From Acanthacorydalis orientalis (Eukaryota > Arthropoda > Insecta > Megaloptera > Corydalidae): a stretch of 64,000 bases of DNA. Shown in pieces: positions 1 to 13,830 of the stretch. The position numbers were made by a program, and so were the translations under genes. How positions within the stretch are numbered: the stretch's first letter is position 1; every line of letters starts with the position of its first letter. The notes beneath the pieces were generated by a model that was given only the letters and a program-made list of their open reading frames with translations, was not told the origin of the DNA and did not search any database. Where the stretch lies: NCBI GenBank assembly GCA_034766995.1, contig CM068314.1, positions 34,695,708-34,759,707 of the forward strand. The letters are read 5' to 3'.

Positions 1-1440
1 TTTTGTTCAGTAGTAAGATAATTGTACATTATATTTTTAATAAGTTTGTATAATGTTGGTTTATTTTTATTTTCCAAGGACATAAAAATCATATAAAATG
101 TTACAAACAGAGAATATTTTGTTAATATCCTCATCAAATGGTATTAAATTCTAACATGTAATCTATTTATTTTAAAATGTATGCTTTTAGTGCATTTAAG
201 CTAATATAATATTTTTTAATAGTTAATGTTTCCTTAAAATAAATTATGAGAGAAAAAATGTAGAACAAAACTCTATTTTATTAAAAATTCCAAAGATTTT
301 TCCATATTAGATAGTAGTTGAATTGAACATGATTTGAACGTTATTCAAGGAAAATTCATTAATTAATTATGTTCATTGAATAATAAATAACTAACTACAG
401 TTTAGAGTTAAACACAAAAATACTTATCTAAATATTGAAATATTTGACTCAACTCATAATTATAATTTTCTGATATTTTTTTTGCATTAAAAAGTATAAA
501 AATCGATTATAGAAATTATTAATTATATACTATAAAAAAAACAAAGTAGGTATTAAAAAAATACAGATTTGATATTTGAACTTAAAAGAATGTATAGAAA
601 GTACGTTTAGAGATCAAGAATATCAAACCATTAAACATTTATAATTAATCTAATTCTGAAAAATGTGTCAAATTCGACATCTCTCATTAAGTTTTTTTCT
701 TTCATTCGATTTATTGGAATACAATTATAGAATATATAAAAGTAATTGATGTATACGTTTTTATATCAACTTTGTGGCAATCATATTGAATTATACATAG
801 AAGTGTAAAACACGCAAACAGATACTAAAAAATGTAGAAATTAATTTAATTAATGTACCTTGCTTATAGAAATAAAAAAAATAAAAATGAAATGAAAGAA
901 ATTATGTGTTAAAATCGTGTCATGACTGGTTTATTGACCTATCGATGCTTATATAAATTTCATTAAATGTAACTTAAAGCACATGAAACAGTTTTTTTTT
1001 GTAATTAACGTCTTCAGGATATATTCATTTGATATTTTTCGTACCAGATGTTCAGTTTCTGAAATACTTTGTTGAAACTATTGAACTATCCGTATCTTAT
1101 GAAACTATCCGTAGGAATTCAATAATTTTTATTACATTAACTGCATGTTTTATTTCATTTTTATAGTAACAAGACATATAACTGTATATTTTTGCTTAAA
1201 GATATTTTTTTAAATTACTTTTATGTTATATACTTCATTACATGAGTGTACTTATTTTAAATGTATATTAAATTACATATATATTAAATATTCGGACGTT
1301 AATTTTCAAAATGTATAGAAATTGGGAAGTAAATCAAGAAGATTATAAATAACTTCTACGCCTTCCTTAAATAACATCAAGGTGATGTTATAATGGTACA
1401 TACATACGTCGCAGGTTATACATTCTAATTAACCAGATTA

Positions 1441-1512
1441 ATCTGAAATAGCACAGCGGTGAACCACCGTTCGTTTAACATGCTGGTAGTTGTGAATTCG
1501 AATCTCTACAGT
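1441..1512 (+). repeat. tRNA-like sequence, probably a SINE head or tRNA-Val pseudogene
   Basis: An A-box-like TAGCACAGCGG lies at 1449-1459 and a B-box-like AATTCGAATCT at 1495-1505, spaced as in a tRNA gene. Between them GTTCGTTTAACATG resembles the anticodon arm of tRNA-Val(AAC). The acceptor stem does not close convincingly, so a working tRNA is unlikely. A decayed tRNA-derived SINE or pseudogene fits best. Confidence 0.35.
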
Positions 1513-1981
1513 AAACAATGAAAATGCTGTAATTATTTCGTAGTAATTTATCACTGTCATGCTCGTAATAACTGTCTTGTTAAGGATAATTATATTATCA
1601 ATAGAATTATGCAGCACATAAGATAAAATTATACTGAAGAAAATTTACAACGAGTAAAAAGTACAAAATTAACATTTATGAATTTCTCGATACAATAACA
1701 AGGGGAAATATAACATGTATACTTTAAAATGTATCTCCATAGTATAAACAAAAAAAAGAAGGTAATTACTTGGGGCCGTGTATTTCGATAAAAAAAGTAT
1801 ATATTATGTTCAAGATGTATATTCATTATGCATTAAAAAATGTGCTTTATTATCTAATAAATTTATATTCAGTGCAATTTAAAGATAAGTATATGTAGGT
1901 GTATTTAAGTCTGTCAATAAATATTGTGATTCACGCTTAAATAGTGCACTTGCCTATCGTTGTAATTTTGAAAGTATATAA

Positions 1982-2497
1982 CAGGGATGGGGAATTTCTG
2001 CGATAATAAGAGCCACATATTGTACTTTTCATTCCTTGTTTAAATGTTTAACACCCATAAAAATATTTTTTTAATTGTGTTTATAAATGTTCATTTTTCT
2101 GTTTGTTATCTAAGAGACCTTGTTAAAAGTTGCATTTTTAAAGATATTTTTCTCAAAAATTTACATGGTAACCTGTCCTGAATTTGATTTCATTATATTT
2201 AGCAAGTTTTAATTAACAAAATTATTTAGTTTCATATCTTTTTTAAGGATTGCACATAACCGTAAAGCCAACTTAAACAGCAGAGTTTAAACACAAAATG
2301 CGTATGGATGTTTGAAAAGATATGAATTATCCGTTTATATATAAAATATTCTAATATTGGTACATACTGTATTATTATAGATTATTAATATAAAAGTTTA
2401 GATAAAATGTTAATGGAACCCAATATTGTCACGAGAGCCGCACAGAGTAGATTTGGGAGTCGCATGCGACTTGCAAACCGCAGTTTGCCCACCGTTG
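1982..2497. mobile_element. hAT-type MITE, copy A (516 bp)
   Basis: The element starts CAGGGATGGGGAATTTCTGCG and ends with a sequence whose reverse complement begins CAACGGTGGGCAAACTGCG, giving imperfect terminal inverted repeats typical of hAT elements. It is flanked on both sides by a perfect 8-bp duplication GTATATAA (1974-1981 and 2498-2505), the target-site length of the hAT superfamily. It has no coding capacity and is non-autonomous. A second full copy lies at 23319-23892 in the same orientation and aligns along its length. Confidence 0.85.
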
Positions 2498-4388
2498 GTA
2501 TATAAGAATAATAGAATTACTGTAAAAATGAATTCTTTTATTAATTTATAATGTATTACACTAAAAACTTACGTTTTTTTTCATTCTAAATTAGCTCATA
2601 GTTTAATATTATGAAAAAATAATTACGTATTTTAGAACTTAAAAATTGATTTTCTACGGCTATTGAGAGGTTTTAAGAGTATTTTTTCTGTTCCAAATAT
2701 TAATTTAAACTTTTAAAATGTGAAAAGATTAGTCAACACACATCTATTTAAAAAAAACTCATTTTTAATTTTAAAAATGGTAAAAGTCAGAGATAAATTT
2801 TAGACTTAGTGGATAAATTGAGTTAATGTATCCATCGTTCAGAATATAATTGAACTTTAGATGATTAAAAATAGAATAATAAATAAATTAAGAATGACAC
2901 GTAATAAAATAATTAGTGAGAAAAAAACGTTAGACAGCTAGAAAAAGTGAAACAGAATCCAAAATGATAGGTACAAAGTTATCCCTTCAATCTAAACAAA
3001 AAAAGGAACAAAATGAGCACTGAAACAAAAAAAGAGTTTTGAGAAAAGTATTTTGATGGACTGATAAAATTAAATTTAAAAAAATAATAATATTCGATAT
3101 TTAATATATAATTTTATAGTTTCTTTAAAAATTACGAAAATTGTTTTAGAATGTTGACTATAATTCAAGTTTTAAAAAAGAATATCAAATTAAAATATTT
3201 TAATATGCTGTGTTGTTAGAAAGTAAAATAAATGAAATAAATAGTTAAAAATCGACCCAAATGGAAAGTTTCATTTTCATTTCTATGATTTTAAAATGTT
3301 TAATGTGTTTTTCAAATATTTGTTTAGCATTGTTATAAAAAATGTTGTTGTTCATTGAAGGAAAAATATTTAATATTTGTAAAAAAATCAAATGTGATTT
3401 AAAAAATTCATCGAGTATGTTTTATAAATTAAATACAAATAAACAGATGTTTTGCAAATAAAATTCGTTATTACAAATACGAACATGGATTAAATATTTA
3501 CATAAAAATGTATATATTTTTTTACTTATTACTAGATTTATTTAAATTTAAAACAATTCTGCTTCGGAAATATACATGACAAAACTGTAAAATTAATTTC
3601 CTGTGTTTACATATTTACCCCTGAACAAAGCATTGTGGAAACATTCGACGTTATCAGTGACAGAAAAAATATAACACATTTTAAATAAATCGTCTATAAA
3701 GGAAACTCGTAAACAATACAGTGATATTTTGTATTACGTACATAATATTTTTTTAGATATACACTTGGCTCTGTTTAAATAAAATAAAGATTTTTTTAGA
3801 AATACATGTAAATATTATTAAAAAAATGTCAATGTGTTAGATATTGTGAGTTCGGAAGAGTTTTTTCTTTATATATATATATATTTAATGCAAAAATAAA
3901 CTGTATAAACTAAAAGAATTATATTATATCGTTTTCATTTATTGCAAAAAATTGAGTTAGGAAATGACAAACAAAAACACTGCTTTTACTGTCAAGCAAA
4001 CGACATTCATTCATTAAATACTTTTTTCATGAAAATATTTTTATGTATAAAGTTGTTTTGGTGTCAAAAAGTTAAAAATACTGGCTTTATTTTATTACAA
4101 ATATAACTAGTGCTCTCGTTTTTGTCAGATTATTAGAAAATTTTTAATGAGTCTAGTTACGTTGTTAATATATCATTTCTGAATTTTTTTTCTTGTACTT
4201 ACATTGTGCAAATAACGTTTCTTATGTAGAAAAATAATTTCATATTATAAAATGTAGTAAATATTTTTTTAATCGCATGATGAGAAGTACACAATTTGAT
4301 TATTTATTTTGTAAAGATTAAGTAACCTCTTGTGATGATTGATATTTTACTTTATTTTCAAATGCATTCAAATTTAGAAATGTTTATA

Positions 4389-4393
<5 letters not shown>

Positions 4394-4438
<45 letters not shown>
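4394..4438. repeat. (AT)n microsatellite
   Basis: Uninterrupted AT dinucleotides, about 22 units, within intronic AT-rich sequence. Confidence 0.95.
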
Positions 4439-4446
<8 letters not shown>

Positions 4447-5243
4447 TGCTTTTTATACCATTAAAAAATACGATTACAAAAACAATTTTATGCCGTTAAT
4501 TTAATAATTATTTATGTGTAAAATAAAGATATAAATTATTTCTAGAGAAGAACTCATTCTTATTATTTTGATACCATAAAATGTACTTCCTGTTAAAAAA
4601 GAGCATATGCTAACACTAATTTTAATGTTTGTACTTTATTAAAAAAAGTAAACTATAGTTAGATTTCCGTTTATTCAAATATCTAATAAAACAATTTAAT
4701 TAAAAGATGTTGTTTCGATCGACATCATGTTTATTCAATAGGAGGAAATCCTTTAACTTCTTTTTTCAACATTTTATTTTTATTCTATATCTGAATTTTT
4801 TCATGAATAATAATTTGTATTATATCGCATCACCAGAAATTAAAATTTTTATTAGTAAAATTTATTCTTCGCTACAATCCTTAGGACGACCCATTTTGAC
4901 TAATTGAAAGGTTTCAATTAAAAAGCTACTAATCATAAATTATGTCATTATCCTACCTTTAGTTACAATAATTCAAAAAAAATATTTTAAAACCATTCAT
5001 TCACTGAGAACTCGTCCTAAAATAAAAGAATTAGTGCTATTATTTTGCATACTGAAATGTTACTATTCTTCGATAAACGGGGCTCTCCCTTTATTGGAAG
5101 TGTCATTCTTAGAAATTTCTGTAATTATCTTGCCAATGAATTATAAACAAACATTTGACACTACATGTCATTAGTTACAATAAATTAAGTATACTTTATT
5201 AGTTTCGTAAAATATTGAATGTGATGCTACTTTTTGCACAAGC

Positions 5244-5244
<1 letters not shown>

Positions 5245-5284
<40 letters not shown>
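5245..5284. repeat. (AT)n microsatellite at the left end of the pogo-like MITE
   Basis: About 20 AT units run directly into TCAACCCTC, replacing the first bases of the MITE end. Confidence 0.93.
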
Positions 5285-5288
<4 letters not shown>

Positions 5289-5694
5289 CCCTCTTATAAC
5301 ACGGTACTTTGATAACAGTTTCGATTTCACACGATGTAAAAATTGCGACAGCCCTCCGATAACAGGATACTCTTATAACACGATTTCCATATAGCATGAT
5401 TTAATGAACTTGGACGACCCTCATATAGCACGAATGTTTCCATCACACTGTTTTGGTTGACGTAAACAGCGAATTCAACTTGAATACATAATAATGCGAA
5501 GTCTGTACGTCGCTGTTCTTATTGAAAACTAATTCAGTAGACGGTTTCTTATTCATAAATTCAGACACACTCCGATAACATGGTTTCGATATAACACGGA
5601 ACGCATTTCCCTGATTTGTATTACTTCTAGGTTTTGTTTAGCACTGTTTCAATATAACACGGATCTAATTGATCGTGTATAGGAGGGTTGACTG
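5285..5694. mobile_element. pogo/Tigger-like MITE with subterminal ATAACACGG repeats
   Basis: The right end reads ggagggttgactg followed by TA, and the left end reads TCAACCCTCTTATAACACGG, so the ends are inverted repeats of the CAGTCAACCCTC type seen in pogo/Tigger-group elements, which target TA. Inside, about nine variants of ATAACACGG/ATAGCACGA recur (near 5295, 5372, 5423, 5590 and 5652, with weaker ones between). The first few bases of the left end have merged into an (AT)n array, and the right end also runs into a complex microsatellite. No transposase remains. Confidence 0.65.
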
Positions 5695-5695
5695 T

Positions 5696-5724
5696 ATATG
5701 TACATACATAGACACACACACACG

Positions 5725-5755
<31 letters not shown>

Positions 5756-5760
5756 AGAAG

Positions 5761-5817
<57 letters not shown>

Positions 5818-5845
5818 ATAAATATATATATATATATATATACTC

Positions 5846-5899
<54 letters not shown>

Positions 5900-5905
5900 A
5901 TGTGT
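5696..5905. repeat. compound (CA)n/(AT)n/(GT)n microsatellite
   Basis: It abuts the right end of the pogo-like MITE and alternates CA, AT, ATGT and GT blocks, with an ACTCGT interruption near 5842 also found in the array at 35.19 kb. It produces tyrosine-isoleucine-rich frames that are not genes. Confidence 0.95.
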
Positions 5906-7165
5906 AGGTATACATGTACACAAAATATTCTATTAAAATTCATGAACATAATAGGTGCTCAATGCATATATGAGTGTGTTAAATAAATTATAAAATGGTA
6001 TGAAAAAAGAAATGAGAAGTACTATTTACATATTGAAATCAACTTGGTTCCCAAGACATCAGTCTAATGGTGTCAATTGTTCCAATTTATGTCGATAATG
6101 AATTTCGAAAGCCGTTAGACAGTAATCAAAAGACAATTTAGCTGCGATGTGAATACATAAGGATAACCACGTAACCACATCATCACAAGAGGATCAATTA
6201 AGATAATCATTGTGTCGTTAGTGCTTTCGTAGGTATAGAAACGAAATTGAATGTTTATCGCGATAAAACTTGTGAATTAATATATATCGGTTGGATCAGA
6301 GAATAAAACGAGTTCATTACATTCGGTTTGTTATCCTTATTATCATTTTTATCTCGTTCTTAATTCACACGTTCAAACTTGATTATAATTTATTTTATAA
6401 ATCTCATTATTAGGAAAAAACAGTGTTATATTAAAAAAGTAAAAAAAATATTCGATTATTTTCCATATCATATAAGAATTTCTGGTTAGTTTTGTATAAA
6501 ACACACATTTCTATTCAGTTGCATATTTCCATGCAATTTATTTTGAAAGTCTGCATCCTCGATTCCAAATATCTATTGCAACTTGTTATAATCAAAATTG
6601 TGACGATGTCACCATGTTTTTTCAAGAGAACATCTTACATTATTCTTCAGGATTTCATGGATTTAGTTTTCGTGAAATATTTTCTTTTTTCGAGAATCTC
6701 ACAATGTTATATGAAAAAATAGATATGAGTTTTGACACTTCACTTCCGAAAAATATCACGGGAAGATGATCGAAACGTCAAGTTGTAAATAAATATAACT
6801 CCGAAAAGATCAAGACATTTCATGAGAATATCTTGAATCAAAATCTCACATAAAGTATGTTATATTTTTGAATTTTGTTTTCAAATATATATTGATTCTT
6901 GTTTTTGGTCGAATTGATTTAATACCAATTTTAATTTATTATTTGTTAGTCATAAAATTAATAAAATAAAACAATCATTCTTAGATGATTATAGCAGAAT
7001 AGTATTAGACTATTTTACCAATCTAATCAATTATATGTTTATGTAACTGATGTAAAAAAGATCGAAATATTTATTTGAATTCAAATTGTTTGTTGTTATT
7101 TTACTTGAGTAAGCATTCGTGTTTTGTTTGTACAAGCTGATAATTGTAATTTTTTTTATAAATAT

Positions 7166-7230
7166 ACTAGAGGGCTTTGCCCCCTGCTCGCTTATCTCGC
7201 ACACTTTCAATTATAAGCCTCTGCATGTAA
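7166..7230. repeat. GC-hairpin repeat end, copy 1 (possible Helitron terminus)
   Basis: In AT-rich surroundings the sequence ctAGAGGGCTTTGCCCCCTGCTCGC forms a short hairpin. A relative occurs at 35417-35545 (AGAGGGCTCTGCCCCCT) and both continue to a similar TTCRATTATA segment. On the minus strand the hairpin ends in CTAG before T, as a Helitron 3' end would, but the other end was not found and the assignment is tentative. Confidence 0.3.
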
Positions 7231-10200
7231 CTGAATGAAAAAATACAAAAACATATTCTGAAAAACATATTGTTTAAAACACATGTATGTCCCTATATAA
7301 TCATTATCAAAGACAGATTGCAACGTTTTGTTTTATATATGTGATAAACATATTTGAGCACCATTAAACCTCGACATCATAAATAAGAGCCGACGTTTCA
7401 AAATTTTTTTGTGAATAATTTTGATGTTATATATATTGAAAGAAATATAAATTGAAACCCGATTGTTAACATTCAACACAAATTAACGTTGCGTCAATAA
7501 GTTGATGGTATAAATGCTTTTTTTATGAAAAAAGGTATTTATTTTTCTACGGCTAGAAATCTTACGAATGGTATTGAAAAGTACTGCATATTTAATTGGC
7601 TAATAAAAAAAATACCAGATTAAGTCAACGATTTACATATAAATAGATTAGTTTATGAACTGAACAGTAATAATCGTTTCTAAATATTGAATGTAAGAGT
7701 ATGAATTAAATTTTCAAAAAAAATTATATTTGTGCATACATTTCATTAGTTATTCAATGAATATTTCTACCTGAAATAAAATGAAAAATTAAAAATCAGA
7801 TAAAAAGTTTTCATGCCATTTGAAAAAGTTTCCATGCTATTTGAATAACATTTTTTTTATTCTTCTGAATAATAAATTATTTTTAGTAGTAAAAGTTAAA
7901 TTCATCCTTCTTGTAAATTTTGTTTACAATTCATTATTAAATTACTTCTCTTATATTTTTTTACAAAAATCATGAGATAATGTTTATGATAAATATTATT
8001 GATAAATTTTATATCATTGTTTTCATGAAAAAAAACATGCATTTTAAATCACTTATCTATTAAATTGAAACACGCCGTGTCTGCCACATCTGATTACGGT
8101 GGAAGAAATCAGTAGTGAATTATGGTAGGAACGGTATATTGGTATGAAACAACAACGGCTAAGCAACAGGTGCAGTCGTATTATTTTCCGATCATTCCTC
8201 GAACATATATGTACACATATTTGCTCTGCAGGTGGTAAAAAATTGATTATGCAAGTAATATTTACATGCTGTACACGCAATCGTCATCTTTTTTCAACAA
8301 GTGGGCACCGAATTCATTGAAAAATGAACACCGTTTAGTCACTGTCATTTTAACTAATTTGAAATCTGTTCATTATCGAACCATTCATATGGAGATGATA
8401 ATAATTGTTCGTGTATTTGTAGCGACATTGTATTGAATAAAATGTTTAATTTATATTCAGTGTTATTGCCTGTATTCACACCTTCATTCATAACGAAGAT
8501 TAAAGATCAAATACTTTGTTAACTGCATACATATATATTCGATATTATTGTCATTCTGTTTTTAAGTATCGTGTAGATGTGTTTTTGTATAAGTTGGATG
8601 TTTTCACTTTCTCATTTAAATAAAATCTTATTTTACAATAACTAATAATCTGTTCACTGATGCAGGCATTTGTGTGTATATAAATTCTTATAATTTATTG
8701 ATTATTGTTGACATGTAAATGAAATATTGAAAAAATACTACACTGCTGGTGATAGTAAATAAAAATTAAATCTCATAGTTTTGGTACCTAAAATATTTGT
8801 TTCTTATTAAATATGTTGAGAAATGTCTTTTTTAATATTTAAATTGCTTTTTTTTTATTACTGAACTCACTAACTTGTTGACAAAACTTAGTCTAGTGTT
8901 AAAAATTCACTGCAAAATAATAATTTAAAATTTAAATAAGTGTATATATATATATATATATTTTTATGTATGCATTTCTACCTGTTTTTTTTTTTAAAAA
9001 AATAAAATGATTTTATGTGCAACATGACATAATACAGTTGTATTTATTTGAATGTTTATTTTGTGAAACAGGCTATTTTAAAAATATTTTATGTGTGTAA
9101 TAGAACTGTATCGAATTTTTGAAATATTTTAAGAATAGTCTCGATAATTATGTCAGTTAAATCATCGATATTCGATTAGTGTAAAACATTCAAAAGGGGT
9201 CATAGGTTCGTAAAACAAACCATACATTACATTAACCAGTAATAACTGAATGGTGTAATATGCTTGTTGGGGTTGATGAGCTCATATTGAGTTGCAGAAG
9301 AATTTCAGTATGTCAAACTGTTGTTAAATGAAACATCAGTATTGGAAATATGGAAATTAATTATCATAATGTAGTGAAATTTTTAATTTGTGTGTAGAGT
9401 TCATAATAAAATTCTGATAAAAAAGCAAACAAAATGCCTGTTTTAAAAGTATTAAGGGTAAAAGTATTTAGTATTTATTATTGAATAGTGGAAATATAAT
9501 ATCCAAAATTGATTTTTCTTTAAAGAAAAAATTACTGTAATAATTTCGAATGTATTTTATTCTTTTTCGTGTTATATATTTAAAATCTTATAATAATACC
9601 TAAACCTCTAATTATAATTCGCTTTGTAAAAAATGACTTGTTTATTATAAGTGATTTTAGCTAAATTTTCATTTAAGTTGTGCAAATTATATAATGTAAT
9701 GAAAAAAATATGTCATTTTTTCCAAAATATATGCTGAGTAATAGTTTGGTAATATTCAATATGTGTTTGCTTCGTCATTATTCCTCTTAACAATGGAAAT
9801 TTGCACAAAAAACAAGATGTTCTTCACGCTTCATTAAAATGTGTTGTATCATTAATGTAGCATTACTTCATTTTTTTCACTTCCTCTAAAATTCGAAAAG
9901 AAACGTAAATGCGTTTTCGATATTACTATAGGGTTTGTATTTATAAGTCAATGAAAAAATAAAAATGATTAATGATAGAAGTTGTTAGAAATCAAAACAA
10001 GACAAAGAAAACATACCAAATATATAATTAAATAATATGAAATTATATTTTATGTAGACTGAAATTTTAAGGGCAGACAAATAATAATATCAAAAATATA
10101 ATAAATACGGATATTTTAATTAGAAAAGAATGACACCTAGTTATATTAATAAATCTGTCCTAAATTTTGAAATGTTAAAGATGAAATTATACAAGAATTT

Positions 10201-10887
10201 TTTTTCTAGATTTTAATGACATTATTTTTTTTAAAAATGATCACAATAATTATTTTTTAAACACAATACAATTTAAAGTATTGAAAAAATACTCAAGTAT
10301 ATTCATGTATTTCTTTAAATTTATTCAGTACGATTTTACTATCTTCTTTGGATATTAAAATACCTGCATTTTAATATGGAAACATCATTTTTCATCCTTT
10401 TTTACAGATTGAATTCGCGTTTTTATAGCTTCATATTATTTTATTTCTTCAGGTGGGATATTTTATTTCATACCCGGATTTTTATATTTTTTATATCAAC
10501 GTATGTTTAATATATTTTTGATCCACTTTTTCGAATTTCAGTATTTCATTTCCACATCTTTGTATACAACTGTACAAAATGTATCATGTATATATATATA
10601 TATATTTAACTTTACAGTAATTGAAATTGTTCCTATTCTACAACAATTAGAAAACATTAAAAGTTAAGAGAAATATACATTTTTTATATATGAAAATGCA
10701 GGTAATGTAACATGTTCTTAAATACTTTTATTAGAAAATTATCTGTTTTATTTGTCGTTTTTTATACAGTTTTCTTTGTATAATTGTTTAAAAACATTCT
10801 TTTCTTATAAATGCTTGGTTTTTATATTTGTGAATATTTTTAAATTTTAACTTTTTGAATTTTTTAACGTGTGGTTAAAATTAAATA

Positions 10888-11451
10888 TTAGATTGGTAAA
10901 AAAATAATTGTGGTTTATGACCTTCAAATTCATATACATTTTTCTCAGCTATCTATTAATATGTTAACAATAAGTGGTTCAGAACTGTTGGATGACAAGC
11001 ATCTAACTTTTGTGGAAGCTCTCGAATTTCTGTGCGTGGTCCTGATTCAGTTAACACCTTCAGTTGGTCGTTATGAACTGAAGGACACTCGCGACCTTCA
11101 TCTTCAAGGCTCTCATCCCCAGTACGAAATTTTTGGAACCACCATTGCACCATAGGTTCCTTAATAATATCCACATCGAAAGCATCATTTAGTTTACGAG
11201 CAGTTTCTGCTCCTTTACCATCCGTTTTGAACTCATACAAAAAATTGCTCTTATTTGCTTCTTTTCTGTCTTTAATTCAATAGCTTTATTTGAAGCAAAA
11301 TTAACAATGAAACCAAAGTCAATGTTACCAAAATACAGACCGAAAAGTGCACTTTAAAAATATATTAACATGAACACGATAAAATAACACTTTCAATAAA
11401 AAATGAGGTTAGAATATAGAAAAACCGCAATTATCTTCCTGACTAACCTAA
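10888..11451 (-). mobile_element. mariner (Hsmar1/SETMAR-like), internally deleted copy 1, 564 bp
   Basis: The ends are TTAGATTGGTAAAAAAATAA and, on the other strand, TTAGGTTAGTCAGGAAGATA, which are mariner terminal inverted repeats, flanked by TA on both sides (10886-10887 and 11452-11453). The minus strand carries the N-terminal part of a mariner transposase (10956-11240), with MVQWWFQKFRTGDESLEDEG and a second helix-turn-helix segment ending HPTVLNHL. The start codon is mutated. The catalytic domain is absent: after TVLNHL the sequence passes straight into the 3' end region, so about 700 bases are deleted relative to an ordinary 1.3-kb mariner. Confidence 0.88.
10956..11265 (-). pseudogene. 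mariner transposase N-terminal fragment (copy 1)
   Basis: The reading frame holds the paired-like DNA-binding region of a mariner transposase: YEFKTDGKGAETARKLNDAF, then VQWWFQKFRTGDESLEDEG, then a second HTH (EIRELPQKLDACHPTVLNHL). It stops at LLLTY. The usual start is lost (ATG replaced), and there are no catalytic aspartates because the rest of the gene is deleted. It cannot make an active transposase. Confidence 0.8.
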
Positions 11452-11562
11452 TAATTGCATTTCTATATGACTTAAAAATGATTTATACGTTGACAAGGCT
11501 GAAAAAAATCATACGTTGTAATTTAAATAGTTTATAAATTACTTCTTTTTCTAAATAGCTTA

Positions 11563-11567
<5 letters not shown>

Positions 11568-11643
<76 letters not shown>
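11568..11643. repeat. (AT)38 microsatellite
   Basis: A pure run of about 38 units, one of the longest in the window, 116 bases after mariner copy 1. Confidence 0.96.
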
Positions 11644-11649
<6 letters not shown>

Positions 11650-13489
11650 CATATATATTGATTTCATAAATTGAGTAGTGTATTTTTAGTGCAAATAATT
11701 TATAACAGGTTTTATTTACCAGCATTCTGCTTTCAAGTATTTTTATTTTTAGAAAAATAAATACCCATAGAAAAACGATTTCATGAAAATAAATATGATG
11801 TTTGAAATTTTTATTGTACAGTCCATATTTATTATAATTTTTCAAAGTATTTCCTCTCACATTTTATATATTTCATTATACGTTAAACCAGTTAACATTC
11901 TTTTATTCATTTTTTTTTGAGTTCAGAAACATATTCTTCAATCCAAGTCGCAATCAGCTGATCTACATCCATTAAACAGATTCTTTTTAATGTTATATTT
12001 ATTTGTGTTTATAACTGTGCTCCCATTGATATTACTTTCTTAATAATCTTCGTGTTGTGAATCGATTGAATGTTTGGTTCTTACGACTAATATCAGCATG
12101 TGTGGTATCTTTGAATATAATTCTAGTTATTTTAACATATGTGAATATAGTACACGTACTGAAATTAGTTTTGGAAAACAGTAATTCAGATATTTCAAAA
12201 GGATGAAGAGTTGTTTCAGTTGAGGGAAATTATCAAAAATTACAAGAGATAAGATCCAGATGATATAAAAAGTAATCAGTGAATCATACACCTAATTTTT
12301 CTATAATTCCTGACTAAGCTTAATATGGTGCTAGCAGGTTATTTTGATGAATCCAAGAATCTATTCGTAAACTTGTGAGTATTTTTTTAAGTACTATATG
12401 ATTAAGGCAGACATACTGTGCATTATAAATGGTGTCTTCTAATTATTCTATTCTGTAATTATTTTGATTATCTATTTCAAATTTCGTTTACTTCAGCATT
12501 GTTGAATGTTCCTCATCTTCAAGCACCTACAACTTGTTTGTATTGTGTTTTGTCGCCTTGGATAAAATTCATAAATTTCGATTTCTCGGATTCAATTTTT
12601 TTAAACATATGTACATACCCTCTTACTCTTTTTTCCATTGATTAAGGAGGTAAGTTTATGCAGAACTCAAGAGTAAAAACTTTTTGTGCATAGTTTATTG
12701 TGTAGAATTACAAGACTTCGACATTAGTATTATGTGTTATATCGCAATTTTGTCCAATTTAATTTGGGATAGCAGTTATATTTTCTAGAGTTATTACTTC
12801 CATTAGCCGTTCGAAAAATGAATTATCCTCAAAATCAAAATCTCATACAGAAAAAAGTATGCCTTCAATTTACAATTTTTTAAAAATAAATACTCCGAAT
12901 CTTTCTTCATATCATTATTTAATTTCTGAATTACATTCGAAATTATGAAAATATCTATTATATAAAAATAAATAATGAGCACTCGATAATCGCGCTTCTA
13001 CATGGTTACATTTTTTTATTTAACAAATACTTAAGTAAATGTTAAGAAGACCAGAGAAATATTTGAAATTTGGTTTGTGCTTATATATAACTGACTGATG
13101 TATAGATTTGATTTCATATAAAATAAATTCATCATAATTTCACCTCCTTGTTAATTTATAAAAAAATATTAAAATGTTTATTAAATGACTTGTTCGCTTT
13201 TAAATAGAAAGTAGATTTATGCGAATAATTTCAGTTTTTTTTTTGTTTTTATTTTATATAAAGTGAATTATTATTTACGGTATTTCTATCTCACCTTTCC
13301 GCTCGACGGATATATATTTCAATTTGCTTTAAAAGATTTCTTGGTTCCGATTAAGTAAGTAACACGTACATAGTCCAGTCGTATAAAATAGAAATAGCGA
13401 ATCGTATTGCAAGCAAATAATTCAAATAATAATAATTGTACCTGGATTTGTGCAGACATAAATATTAAACATGTCAAGGGTTAATACAT

Positions 13490-13830
13490 ATATAAGGTGA
13501 TGTCGGTGGGCTTTCATGGCTCGACCGGAGTAGGTCTGCAGCGTTGCCCATAATACCGGTGTCTCGTTGAAATGTACACGAGGCAAATATTCGTGTTTTT
13601 ACGTGTTTTTTGTTGGAACCACATCGAAATCATTCATTACATTTGTCGGTTGTTACGTTTGGCGCAACGCCAGAAAAGGTTGCCTGCTCCCTGTGGATTT
13701 CTCGTATTTCATATGTGATGTGCGATATATTTCATCGTTTACGGTCGCTGTGTCTCGGACTAAAATCTATTTTGATTTCTGTTTTCGCTTTGCGTTTTGC
13801 GGTTTTTATTTACGGCTCGTTGTAATATTT
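13490..13830. other. GC-elevated island, unrecognised
   Basis: Base composition rises clearly here (ggctcgaccggagtaggtct, gtttggcgcaacgccagaaa). An open frame of 100 codons exists but lacks an ATG start and codes for nothing I know. It may be an old repeat, a regulatory element or an unannotated transcript. Confidence 0.3.

Noticed and set aside
5627..5949. Three overlapping open frames rich in tyrosine-isoleucine on the minus strand
   Set aside because: They are translations of (AT)n and (GT)n microsatellite DNA. The same applies to similar frames at 11567, 16924, 24440, 35076, 40587, 45035, 50829 and elsewhere.
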